Below, piece by piece: positions 10,292 through 18,454 of a DNA stretch of 64,000 bases. The stretch covers positions 1 to 64,000 of the forward strand of contig CAJNDS010002516.1 in NCBI GenBank assembly GCA_905221605.1. Direction: 5' to 3'. The position numbers and the translations under genes are program-made. Position 1 is the stretch's first letter. Each line of letters starts with the position of its first letter. This DNA comes from Symbiodinium natans (Eukaryota; Sar; Dinophyceae; Suessiales; Symbiodiniaceae). The notes beneath the pieces were generated by a model that worked only from the letters and a program-made list of their open reading frames with translations, had not been told where the DNA came from and did not search any database.

Positions 10292-10585
10292 TGGATCGCA
10301 GACTTGGGGCGCCTTTTGGGTGATGCCAGGGCTTGCGAACCACCCCTGGCAGGAGGAGAGGGCCTGGGGCGTCATTGACGATGCCAGGCTCGTGCTCAGG
10401 GGCGCAAAGGCGATGCCGAGCCAAACGTGTTCTTTTTGCCGAGAACGAGAAAAGGAACGCAAGCTTACAGAGATGGCAAGGTGAGCACCCGTCCGAGTTT
10501 TGACTATCATGCTGTATGCGTGCGGTGGATTTCGGCAGCCGAGTGAGCACGTTTTGGCTTGATCCCGTCAGGTGCAGCTAGGAGG

Positions 10586-11827
10586 ATGGCCGCTTCTTAC
10601 TCGGACAGCCAGAGTGTCTTCAATGCGAGGGTAGATGCCAGCGGACTCACAAAGGAGGATGCCACGAAAATCAAAGCCGCGGTGTCTTCACTGAGACAGC
10701 TGGCGTTCATCTCCAGCTTCACCCCAGGTCAAGCCGATGAATCCCCGTTGATGGCCGCACTGAAGCTCATGCTTGGGAGGGATGCGGAACTTGGTGTCCA
10801 GGCCAGCTTCCGAGCCCTGTACCACGAGTCCTACGCCGTTGTCACTTCTGAGCTGCGCCAAAAGATCGAGAAGTCTGAAGAGCCAGCAAGCAGGCGCTTG
10901 ACACAACCCGAGCGAGCCGAGAGGTTCGAGAAGCAGAAAAAGAAGCTCGTTGGAGTCTCCATCAAGGGCTTGAGCGAGCCTAGCGAGGCCTTGGTAGACA
11001 GGGCCGTGGCTTGCTATGAAAACAACGAACTGCGCTATCTGTCTTGGGAAATATGTACTTCAAGGGAGCAAGAAGTGGGCTCAGACCGACGCCGTGACAC
11101 CCGCTTCACCGTCGACGAGCACACTGGGCGTCTGAAGGTTGAAAACAAGGATGCGGAGCAGAAAGCGGTCACATCTTCCGAGGTTCATGTCATGCAGGCG
11201 TTGCAGCGTCGCTCCCTTGCCATGGACCAAGCCAACCTTGTCGAGTACGCGACCATGCAACAGTGGAGTGATCGTTTGATGCGTGCACGCATGCAAGAAG
11301 CCCCGGCTGGGTATGTTCGGCCAACCTGGGCCCAACTCGTGGCTGCAGACAAGAAGCTCTTCAGCGAGTTGCGGGACTTGACCCGTGACGGAGTGCAATC
11401 CTCTGGTGGAGCCAGGCCCTTGGACACGCACCTCCCAACTGTCATGAATTCTTTCGATGTCGTGTGCTTGATGCAGCCGCTTCCTTCTGCTTCTTCTCGA
11501 TCCCTTGATGAAGGGAAGGAGTTGGAGCGACCCGAGCGCCCCGGTCCCTACGGCCCCCGCAAGCCTCGCAATCCCAAGGGCCAGGGCAAGGGCAAAGGAA
11601 AGTCCAAAGCTCCCGGGATGCCAGCGCAAATGGTGGCGTGGGGGTGCGTGTCTGCCACGAAGAAAGGAAATCCGTACTGCTACGGATTCCAGCTCGGCAC
11701 GTGTGCCAATGAGGTCAAGAACAATGCGTGCCAGAGGGGCCTCCACGCATGCGCCATCCCGAAGTGTGGGCAGCATGGCCACGGCGCTTCTGCTTGCCCG
11801 AAGCGGAGCAAGGCTCAGTCGGAGTGA
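10586..11827 (+). CDS. Gag-like protein with C-terminal zinc fingers
   Basis: About 413 residues from the first in-frame ATG at 10586 (MAASYSDSQSV). The open frame reaches further upstream only through a TTG. The N-terminal two thirds are helical and charged, as expected of a capsid-type protein, with no domain I can name. A basic, glycine/lysine-rich linker (QGKGKGKSKAP) precedes a Cys/His-rich tail: CYGFQLGTC, then CQRGLHAC, then CAIPKCGQHGHGASAC. The tail is probably an RNA-binding zinc-finger region. It follows the recombinase after about 294 bp of non-coding DNA and is separated from the polyprotein only by its own TGA (11825-11827), in the same frame. Its role as the particle-forming protein of the retrotransposon is inferred from position and zinc fingers. 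Confidence 0.75.
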   Translation: MAASYSDSQSVFNARVDASGLTKEDATKIKAAVSSLRQLAFISSFTPGQADESPLMAALKLMLGRDAELGVQASFRALYHESYAVVTSELRQKIEKSEEPASRRLTQPERAERFEKQKKKLVGVSIKGLSEPSEALVDRAVACYENNELRYLSWEICTSREQEVGSDRRRDTRFTVDEHTGRLKVENKDAEQKAVTSSEVHVMQALQRRSLAMDQANLVEYATMQQWSDRLMRARMQEAPAGYVRPTWAQLVAADKKLFSELRDLTRDGVQSSGGARPLDTHLPTVMNSFDVVCLMQPLPSASSRSLDEGKELERPERPGPYGPRKPRNPKGQGKGKGKSKAPGMPAQMVAWGCVSATKKGNPYCYGFQLGTCANEVKNNACQRGLHACAIPKCGQHGHGASACPKRSKAQSE

Positions 11828-11831
11828 CTAG
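11825..11831 (+). promoter_or_regulatory. Predicted stop-codon readthrough signal TGACTAG
   Basis: The Gag stop codon TGA is followed directly by CTAG. UGA CUAG is an established leaky context in several eukaryotic and viral readthrough genes. Downstream of this single stop the frame stays open without interruption from 11828 to 16012. The next in-frame residues carry no ATG, and the first alternative initiator would be a TTG at 11867. Readthrough would make a Gag-Pol fusion. Context and open frame are seen directly; function is inference. Confidence 0.6.
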
Positions 11832-14800
11832 GGCCCCAGTCAGTCGAGTTTGGTGACCCTGGACCCTTGCATTTTGCGGGTCAGGGACAGCCTGTGCAGG
11901 ATGCCGCTGAGCAACCTTGCAGCAATCTCAAGATTTCTTCTGGATCGGATGCAGTTTGGCAACCGACCCCCGGTGCAGCGAATGCCGAAGTGCAATCACT
12001 GCCGCGTGACAGTCCGAAGCTTTCTGGTGGATCGGATGCTAGCCGGCAACCGAACCTCCAGGCCCTGCGGATCGCTCCCGCCCCTGAGGGCGAGGCGACC
12101 CCAAGTCAATCTTCTTCTAGTCCCAAATCTGCCACCCTTTTGCATGCCATTGAGACCTTCGATTCACTCCCCGATGTTGCCGTTTCACGCACTCCCCATG
12201 CCATAAGGGATAAGGTTCAGAAGTCCTTCTATTCGGGGATGTACCGCCGGGGCCCCCTTGTAGGCTTGCGATCTTCGGTCACCCAATTCCCCGAGGCTGT
12301 CAAGGTGATCACCCGACTGATTGCGGAGGTGGCCCCCGCTCACCAGTTCAGCAGCTTTGTTATCCTTGAGGGATCCGAGTTGGGAATTCACCGCGACGCC
12401 CAGAACGCTTGCCTGCCCAACCTTGTAATCCCCTTGACCCGCTTTGAAGGAGGCGAGCTCGCGGTCGCGGACCCCGAGGGACATGTGGTTTCTCATGGAG
12501 GTCAGTCATTCCGTGCGCGTCTTTGTGATTTGGGACGGGGTCCCATTGCCTTCAATGCGCAAGGGTTGCAGCATGCAGTGATGCCGTTCAAGGGCCGCCG
12601 CCTTGTGTTGATTGCTTATTGCCTCAAAAATGTTGGATCACTCGATGGGGCCTCTTGTCGTGCCTTGCGCGCTTTGGGCTTCCGACTTCCAACTAAGGAG
12701 CCGCCTCCACGCACACTGCCTGCAGTTGTCACTGGTTTCCCTGACCTTAGGCCTTCGGGGTGTAGTTCCCCTAGCCCCTCGGGTCACCCCGCCAGCCCTG
12801 ACACCGCAATGCAAGAAGCCGCCGCCTCGGAAGGGCCCCCTGGGCCTTCGACTGCCATGACCGACTCAACAGCCTTGCCGGCCGTCCGGCCGCAAAAATT
12901 GATGTTCCTCGAGTTGTGCTGTGGGTCCGCTGGCCTCTCCGCGGCGTTTCGAGCCCTAGGGTTTCAGGTCTTGGCTGTCGACCATCCTGGCAACCGCCAT
13001 GTTCCTTTGGTGCATTGTGTGCATCTTGACTTACGCTTGGAGTCTTCGTGGGGCTACCTTCGCCGGCTTGTGCAGGCCCGGCAGGTGTTCCTCATTCACA
13101 TTGCGCCTCCCTGTGGCACGGCCTCGCGGGCACGCGGAATCCCGATCAAAGGGCAGCCATCCCCGCCTGCCCTTCGCACTGAGGCCTTCCCTGCGGGGCT
13201 GCCCGGCCTTTCTCCCTCGTGGCAGGCCAAGGTCGACTCTGCTAACTCGATATACCGTCACGCTGCGCGTTTCTGTGCTTGGCTGCTTGAGGAGGCACCC
13301 CACACTCACTTCTGCGTGGAGAACCCTGCTCGCTCCTACATGTGGTTGTTGCCTGAGTTCCTTCACTTGCGTCCTCGTTGTTCCGTTGTGCCTTATGACG
13401 CCTGCATGCACGGGGGCGCGCGCGCTAAGCATCAGGAGCTGTGGACCTCTCTGCCCGAGTTGTCCGCCCTTGCCCGCCAGTGCGACAACTCCCACCCTCA
13501 CCGCCCGTGGGGCATCCTTCCTTCCGGGGATTTCTCAACTGCCGATGAAGCCGAGTATCCCGAGGTGTTTTGCACTAGGTATGCTTCCGCGGCCTCGCTG
13601 GCCCTGGGTGCCTCTCATGCTATGCCTTCTCCGTCCGGCCTCTCGAATGAGTCGGCCCGATCGGCCACACACAAGCAGCCACGCACATCTAAGGCTGTTG
13701 TCTTGATCGATGAGTACCATTACCAGGTCACTGTCCCCCTTCCGTCCGGCCAGTTGCCTGCGCTTGATGACAAGAACTGCCTGTGCGCTGCTTTGGGCCC
13801 CGTGCCTGTCGGTTCTAAGGTTCTCCGGGTTAACTTTGAAGGGGGGGTGGTTTTCCCGAAGCGCCCTCGACCCGACAGGAATCTGGCAGATCAGGTTTTG
13901 ATGGCTGGCCACTCTGCTGTGGCATCAATCACTTGTGGTGTGTACCGGGACCCCTTGCAGTTTGCCAAGCTTTCCCTTACCCTAACACACCCCTTTGACG
14001 TAGCCACAGCCCTACCTGACCAGGCCTTGACCGTTCTCGCCAGGGTGCTCCTCGATGGTCCTTTGACTGTTGTTCGACGCAGGTTGGACCTCTACCTCAC
14101 CTGGAGGAAGTGGGCTCAGGAGTTGGAGGGGCGCGAGGAACAACTGCACGCGTCCCTCCACCCTTCCGTGGCAAGCGTGGTAAGAGGTAAGAAGCTCCTC
14201 CTCCTTGATAGGATTGCCAAATCCTTGGATTGGCCCGACGAGCACTTGCACCACGACCTCACGCATGGTTTCCGGCTTGTCGGGGAGGAAAAGCCTAGCG
14301 GTGTTTTTCCTCTGGACCCTAAACCGGCAGAACTGACTGTGGACGGCTTGATGGAACAGGCTGAGGTCTTGAAGCCTCTCTTGTGGGATAAGATAGCCCA
14401 AAGCCCGGCAAATCCTCATGAGCAAGAGCTCTTCGACATCACGCATGCTGAGTCTTCGGAAAAGGGGTGGCTGGACCCAGCTCGGTCCTGGGACGAACTC
14501 GAAGACTACTTCAAGGGCTCATGGGTCCCTGCCCGTCGATTTGCAGTGGAGCAAAGAGGGAAGCTAAGGCCCATCGATGACTTGGCCGAGAATGGGGTCA
14601 ACAGTGCCTTTGCCCCTTGCGACAAGCTCACGCTCCGAGCCATCGACGAGATTGTTTGGACTGCAGCCTTCATCATGCGCGCCCTGATTTGCAAAGCCTA
14701 TGTGCATGTCCCACTCTCCACGGGGGAGGTGATCTCTGGTCCGCTCCATCCGTTCTGGGCCTCCAACACCTCGCGGGCACGTCCGCTTGTGAAAACGGTG

Positions 14801-16012
14801 GATCTTAAATCCGCCTACAAGCAGCTTCCCCTTCACCCGTCGGACCACCGTCTGTGTGTCGTGAGCTTGCGCAGACCGTCTGATTCCCGTGTGGTGGGGT
14901 ATGTCTCAAAGGTGTTACCTTTCGGCGCTTCCGCCAGCGTCACGGCATTCAACAGGGTGGCCCGACTGCTCCAGAGAATCCTGCAGGAAGCCTGGGTAAT
15001 GACAAGCAATTACTTCGATGATTATCCCCTGCTGGAGTTGTCAGCACTTGCCGGGAGTTGTGAGAAGACCGTGCACAACATCCTTTCCCTTCTCGGCTTT
15101 ACCCGAGCCGCTGACAAGGAGGAAGGCTTCGCTCCTTCTGCAAACCTCTTGGGTGTCACCCTAGACCTGTCTGACCCCACCCTTAAGCATGTCAGAGTTG
15201 CAAATCGCGAGGACAAGTGCACCGAGATGTCCGCCTCCATCGACCAGGTGCTTGACAAGGGTTTTCTTAAGGCCTCCGAGGTCGCATCTTTGTTCGGACG
15301 CATTCAGTTCATGGAAGGCCAGCTGTTGGGGAGGTTGGGGCGTTTAGCCCTCATGGAGCTTAGGTCCCTGTGCTCTTCAAATGGGGAGTTGCGTCTTGGC
15401 AAGTTTGAGTGCGATGCCTTCCAAAACCTTAAGCAGCGCTTGGTTTCGGGCCCCCCTCGGGCAATCCCCACGGCGATACCGAGAGGGTGTGCTTGCGTCT
15501 TCACCGATGGGGCCTGCGAGTTTGAAGACGGTCATCCTGTCTGCACCATAGGCGGCATCCTTTACCACCACAATGAGGGAAGTTGGAACACCCGCTTCTT
15601 CGCGTGCAGGATGCCCGCCGCTCTTGTTCAAAAGTGGAGCAATGCCGGCAAGCGCCATTTGATTGGACCCGTTGAGTTATTTGCAGTTGTCGTCGCCAGA
15701 CGACTATGGGGGTCTTACTTGAATTCCTCAAGGGCCTTGTTTTTCGTGGACCACTCAGGTGTTCATGCCGCCTGTGTGAGTGGGACCTCCAGGGACACTG
15801 TGTGGCGATCACTTCTTGTCGAGTTTGAGCGGGCCGATGCAGTGCCCATGATTGGTTGGATAGCACGTGTACCAAGTCCTAGCAATCCTTCGGACGCTCC
15901 CTCAAGGGGCTCGTCAAACTTTCCTTTCTGGGGCACTTGCTCTCGTGATCACCCTTCATGCTGCATGTCAGGCGAACTCCTGAGCCCGCTTGAGTTGAAG
16001 AGGGATGTCTAA
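11828..16012 (+). CDS. Pol polyprotein: 2OG-oxygenase-like, C5-methyltransferase-like, RT, RNase H
   Basis: About 1381 residues counted from the TTG at 11867. An oxygenase-like domain (about 110-260) has His175-x-Asp177, FEGGEL, distal His236 and Arg244/245, the 2-oxoglutarate/Fe(II) pattern. A methyltransferase-like domain (about 345-500) has FLELCCGSAGLSAAF (motif I), PPCGT with Cys416 (motif IV) and ENP at 485-487 (motif VI). Reverse transcriptase follows with VDLKSAYKQ (Asp979), PFGASASVTAFNR and NYFDDYP (Asp1051-Asp1052). RNase H carries Asp1214 (FTDGA), Glu1270, Asp1295 and Asp1343 (NPSDAPSR). The order Ox-MT-RT-RH places both modifying domains before RT. No internal stop or frameshift is present, so the protein is probably functional. 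The ORF ends inside repeat B1. RT/RNase H is certain; the methyltransferase is likely a cytosine type from PPC and ENP; the oxygenase could be TET/JBP-, AlkB- or prolyl-hydroxylase-like. Confidence 0.85.
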   Translation, partial: LGPQSVEFGDPGPLHFAGQGQPVQDAAEQPCSNLKISSGSDAVWQPTPGAANAEVQSLPRDSPKLSGGSDASRQPNLQALRIAPAPEGEATPSQSSSSPKSATLLHAIETFDSLPDVAVSRTPHAIRDKVQKSFYSGMYRRGPLVGLRSSVTQFPEAVKVITRLIAEVAPAHQFSSFVILEGSELGIHRDAQNACLPNLVIPLTRFEGGELAVADPEGHVVSHGGQSFRARLCDLGRGPIAFNAQGLQHAVMPFKGRRLVLIAYCLKNVGSLDGASCRALRALGFRLPTKEPPPRTLPAVVTGFPDLRPSGCSSPSPSGHPASPDTAMQEAAASEGPPGPSTAMTDSTALPAVRPQKLMFLELCCGSAGLSAAFRALGFQVLAVDHPGNRHVPLVHCVHLDLRLESSWGYLRRLVQARQVFLIHIAPPCGTASRARGIPIKGQPSPPALRTEAFPAGLPGLSPSWQAKVDSANSIYRHAARFCAWLLEEAPHTHFCVENPARSYMWLLPEFLHLRPRCSVVPYDACMHGGARAKHQELWTSLPELSALARQCDNSHPHRPWGILPSGDFSTADEAEYPEVFCTRYASAASLALGASHAMPSPSGLSNESARSATHKQPRTSKAVVLIDEYHYQVTVPLPSGQLPALDDKNCLCAALGPVPVGSKVLRVNFEGGVVFPKRPRPDRNLADQVLMAGHSAVASITCGVYRDPLQFAKLSLTLTHPFDVATALPDQALTVLARVLLDGPLTVVRRRLDLYLTWRKWAQELEGREEQLHASLHPSVASVVRGKKLLLLDRIAKSLDWPDEHLHHDLTHGFRLVGEEKPSGVFPLDPKPAELTVDGLMEQAEVLKPLLWDKIAQSPANPHEQELFDITHAESSEKGWLDPARSWDELEDYFKGSWVPARRFAVEQRGKLRPIDDLAENGVNSAFAPCDKLTLRAIDEIVWTAAFIMRALICKAYVHVPLSTGEVISGPLHPFWASNTSRARPLVKTVDLKSAYKQLPLHPSDHRLCVVSLRRPSDSRVVGYVSKVLPFGASASVTAFNRVARLLQRILQEAWVMTSNYFDDYPLLELSALAGSCEKTVHNILSLLGFTRAADKEEGFAPSANLLGVTLDLSDPTLKHVRVANREDKCTEMSASIDQVLDKGFLKASEVASLFGRIQFMEGQLLGRLGRLALMELRSLCSSNGELRLGKFECDAFQNLKQRLVSGPPRAIPTAIPRGCACVFTDGACEFEDGHPVCTIGGILYHHNEGSWNTRFFACRMPAALVQKWSNAGKRHLIGPVELFAVVVARRLWGSYLNSSRALFFVDHSGVHAACVSGTSRDTVWRSLLVEFERADAVPMIGWIARVPSPSNPSDAPSRGSSNFPFWGTCSRDHPSCCMSGELLSPLELKRDV

Positions 16013-16274
16013 GGCGCGCTCACTCGTGTACGGTGATGCGTGACCTTGGAGGCCCTGGGAGGGCTTTTGGATTCTCCCGACTTGTGGCATTGCCATCGAA
16101 GAAAAAAAGGAACAATCGCGCCCAAGTGAATAAGTTGATCATTCGTCTATTCTGTTGAATGAGACCACTAGGGTCCTTTGCTTATCCACATGGGATTCAA
16201 CTTTTATATTCGTCTGATGCTATACACGTACATTGGGATTTACACTTATCTCCGAAAAGTTGTTGTGGCTATAA
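16002..16274 (+). repeat. Split direct repeat B1
   Basis: 273 bp from gggatgtctaaggcgcgctc to ttgtggctataa, repeated at 16614-16887 with one extra G in the second copy (gccatcggaag versus gccatcgaag). B1 overlaps the last codons and stop of the polyprotein and is followed after a few bases (gcttg) by A2. This B1-A2 order inside the right end is diagnostic of PAT/Ngaro-type elements. Confidence 0.9.
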
Positions 16275-16279
16275 GCTTG

Positions 16280-16598
16280 ATTGGAGACTCGTCTCCTATA
16301 GCTTTATAGACACACAATGTTTCAAAAGTTGTCTGTCACTTTTGAAACTCGCTTTTCGGATCTTTGTAACCTGGGAAGCTACTTCCCTCGTATAGCAACT
16401 TGCGTGCATCATGCTTTTAACATTTGCTTGTCATGACGCCGCTTGCAGTATTTGGGGAACTTGTGAGTATCATGATTTTTAAGAGATTGAGAATTTTTCA
16501 ACCTTGAGGTAAGGCTCTGCATTTTGACCTTGTCTGCATCGTCAAGCTGTGGGCTGAGAGCATTTGAGATAGACAGAGAGCCTGAAAAAATTCTTTCC
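16280..16598 (+). repeat. Split direct repeat A2 (internal)
   Basis: 319 bp identical by eye to A1 at 7715-8033. Together with B1 it probably represents the circular junction needed by the recombinase. Confidence 0.9.
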
Positions 16599-16613
16599 CC
16601 ACCCACCCACCCG
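16599..16613 (+). repeat. CCCA microsatellite at the A2-B2 junction
   Basis: Fifteen bases, ccacccacccacccg, lie exactly between A2 and B2 and are absent at the A1-internal and internal-B1 borders. They mark where the ends of A and B were joined during replication, or a slippage product there. Confidence 0.6.
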
Positions 16614-16887
16614 GGGATGTCTAAGGCGCGCTCACTCGTGTACGGTGATGCGTGACCTTGGAGGCCCTGGGAGGGCTTTTGGATTCTCCCGACTTGTGGC
16701 ATTGCCATCGGAAGAAAAAAAGGAACAATCGCGCCCAAGTGAATAAGTTGATCATTCGTCTATTCTGTTGAATGAGACCACTAGGGTCCTTTGCTTATCC
16801 ACATGGGATTCAACTTTTATATTCGTCTGATGCTATACACGTACATTGGGATTTACACTTATCTCCGAAAAGTTGTTGTGGCTATAA
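16614..16887 (+). repeat. Split direct repeat B2 (right terminus)
   Basis: 274 bp matching B1 except for one inserted G. The match ends at gctataa; downstream sequence (cagtttatgtgg) differs from that after B1, which fixes the right end of the element. Confidence 0.9.
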
Positions 16888-16912
16888 CAGTTTATGTGGA
16901 AACACTAAAACA

Positions 16913-17155
16913 AAAAGTGTGTGTGTGTGTGTGTGTGTGCGTGAATGCAAACGGAGCTGGTCCGTGGTCGTGAAGAGAGGGAACCGTTCACAACGCCTAC
17001 ATGGCTGCTTACACAACCTTCACAAGCAGGCCATGTCGTCCATACAATGATGCCATTGAATCAAAAAGAAAAATATAAATAAATAAAAAAAATCATATAT
17101 ATATATATATGTATATCTATATATATACATATGTGTACATATTTTTATATATGCT
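16913..17155. repeat. GT microsatellite and AT-rich low-complexity DNA
   Basis: A (GT)n run at about 16917-16940 is followed by ordinary sequence and then an A/T-rich stretch with tandem ATATAT and ATATGT motifs (about 17060-17155). No gene is seen. It lies directly right of the DIRS-like element. Confidence 0.7.
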
Positions 17156-17320
17156 AGGCGTAGCTGGCAGGGCCTAGCTTGCATCACCTGTCTGCTCGCC
17201 CCCTGCGCAGCCCAGCTGGGAGGTGGCTAGAGACTTGCAGATGGGTCAGTGTAAAGGACCACCCTGAAGGACAGAGCAAACTGGGCACCAGTCTTGAACT
17301 CAGCTGGCTGATCGCAGATA

Positions 17321-18450
17321 TTGTGCTTACCCGGACACCAAATTTTTGAGGATGCCCCCATCGGCTTTGTCTCTCAATATGCTAAAATTGTGGTGCAAAT
17401 CAAGTCCTTGCTGCGTTCAAGCTACCCTGAGGAGGAACTAGGAGACCAAAACATGAGCCTCATGGAGGCCTGCCAAGCCTCCTCGGACTTCCCTCTGAGA
17501 GGGCGATCCAACACGTGGGATATGGGGGCGTTCAAAAATTTCCTAAGTGCCAACTTTGGAGCTTTAAACCGATACTTTGGTGCAATCACAACTGCGTGTT
17601 CGACTGGACCCACCTTTGGCGTGTGTGTCTTTGTCACGAGCAGAGCGTCGGGCTTCCTGTTCCGAAGCGAGGCTGGATTCGCTCGTGCAACCTCATCATT
17701 CACACGTGGACTGGGCCCGTTGATCTTTCTCACACCACCCTATCCGGATGGAGTTGGTGCTTGTTTTCAAATGGCGGCTTGCTCGGCGAGGAATATCTGC
17801 GCACGCAAGCCAGCCTGTGGAGCATAGACGGCCCTGGCGTCGCTCGAGCCCCGCACAAACAGGCCTTTCGGGAGCAGAGGGTTGCTGACATCCTTTTACC
17901 TCAGGATCGCAAAGTCGGGATCAACCTGTTTGCCAAGCCCACACTGGCCACTGCCTGGGTGCTAAAAGCCTCTTGGAAAGACGGACAGGACATTCTGTAC
18001 CGAGATCTTAAAAATGAGAGCCAAGGGCGTACCCCCTACTTTTGCTCTAAGTATTATTGGGGCACCGTGCCGGACTTACAAGCGCAAGGACTCACCCTGG
18101 ATCCTCTTCCTAGCGCAGTATATTGTGTGCCCTATCAAGCAGCAAAAGAAAGTGACGGTGCGGCCAAGTACCTCACACACCTCCTGGGTGATGCCAAACT
18201 GCTGGCACCGCCGAAGCGAGGACCGGCGCCGAGGGTCGACGGTTTTTTTCAACACAAGGCTGGCATTGACCAAGCCTTGCAAGGCCTCGTTCCAGCGCGA
18301 GCAAGTGAAGCCACTCTGGAAACTGCTATCGATGCTGACTCCCCGGGCAACAGCCCTGTGCCCGCGGGAGTCCAAAGTTCCGCGGCGGCTTGCCAACCCA
18401 AGGTGGCCAGTTCTCAGCAGCCGGTTCACGGCTTGCGCGCCTGCACGCCC
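17321..18450 (+). other. Unrecognised coding-like region, plus strand
   Basis: Two overlapping open frames look coding-like. One spans 17321-17827 (with GAFKNFLSANFGALNRYFGA). The other runs from 17515 to 18570 (with INLFAKPTLATAWVLKASWK). Their better-looking parts could be joined by a one-base shift or an unseen intron near 17620. The last part of the second ORF runs antisense into the copia-like element and is probably not real. I recognise no family. It may be a fragment of another mobile element or host exons. Confidence 0.3.
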
Positions 18451-18454
18451 CGCT

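Larger units (their letters stand above)
7715..16887 (+). mobile_element. DIRS/PAT-type tyrosine-recombinase retrotransposon, apparently full length
   Basis: A 9.17-kb element with the split direct repeats of PAT/Ngaro-type YR retrotransposons: A1 (7715-8033), three ORFs, B1 (16002-16274), A2 (16280-16598), B2 (16614-16887). A1 and A2 read as identical over 319 bp; B1 and B2 differ by one G. The internal part encodes a tyrosine recombinase, a zinc-finger Gag and a polyprotein with RT and RNase H. Such elements integrate through a circular cDNA by recombination and make no target-site duplication; none is evident here. The nearly identical repeats and open frames suggest recent insertion. Unusual points are the recombinase at the 5' end, the extra oxygenase-like and methyltransferase-like domains, and a single leaky-looking stop between Gag and Pol. 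Confidence 0.9.
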
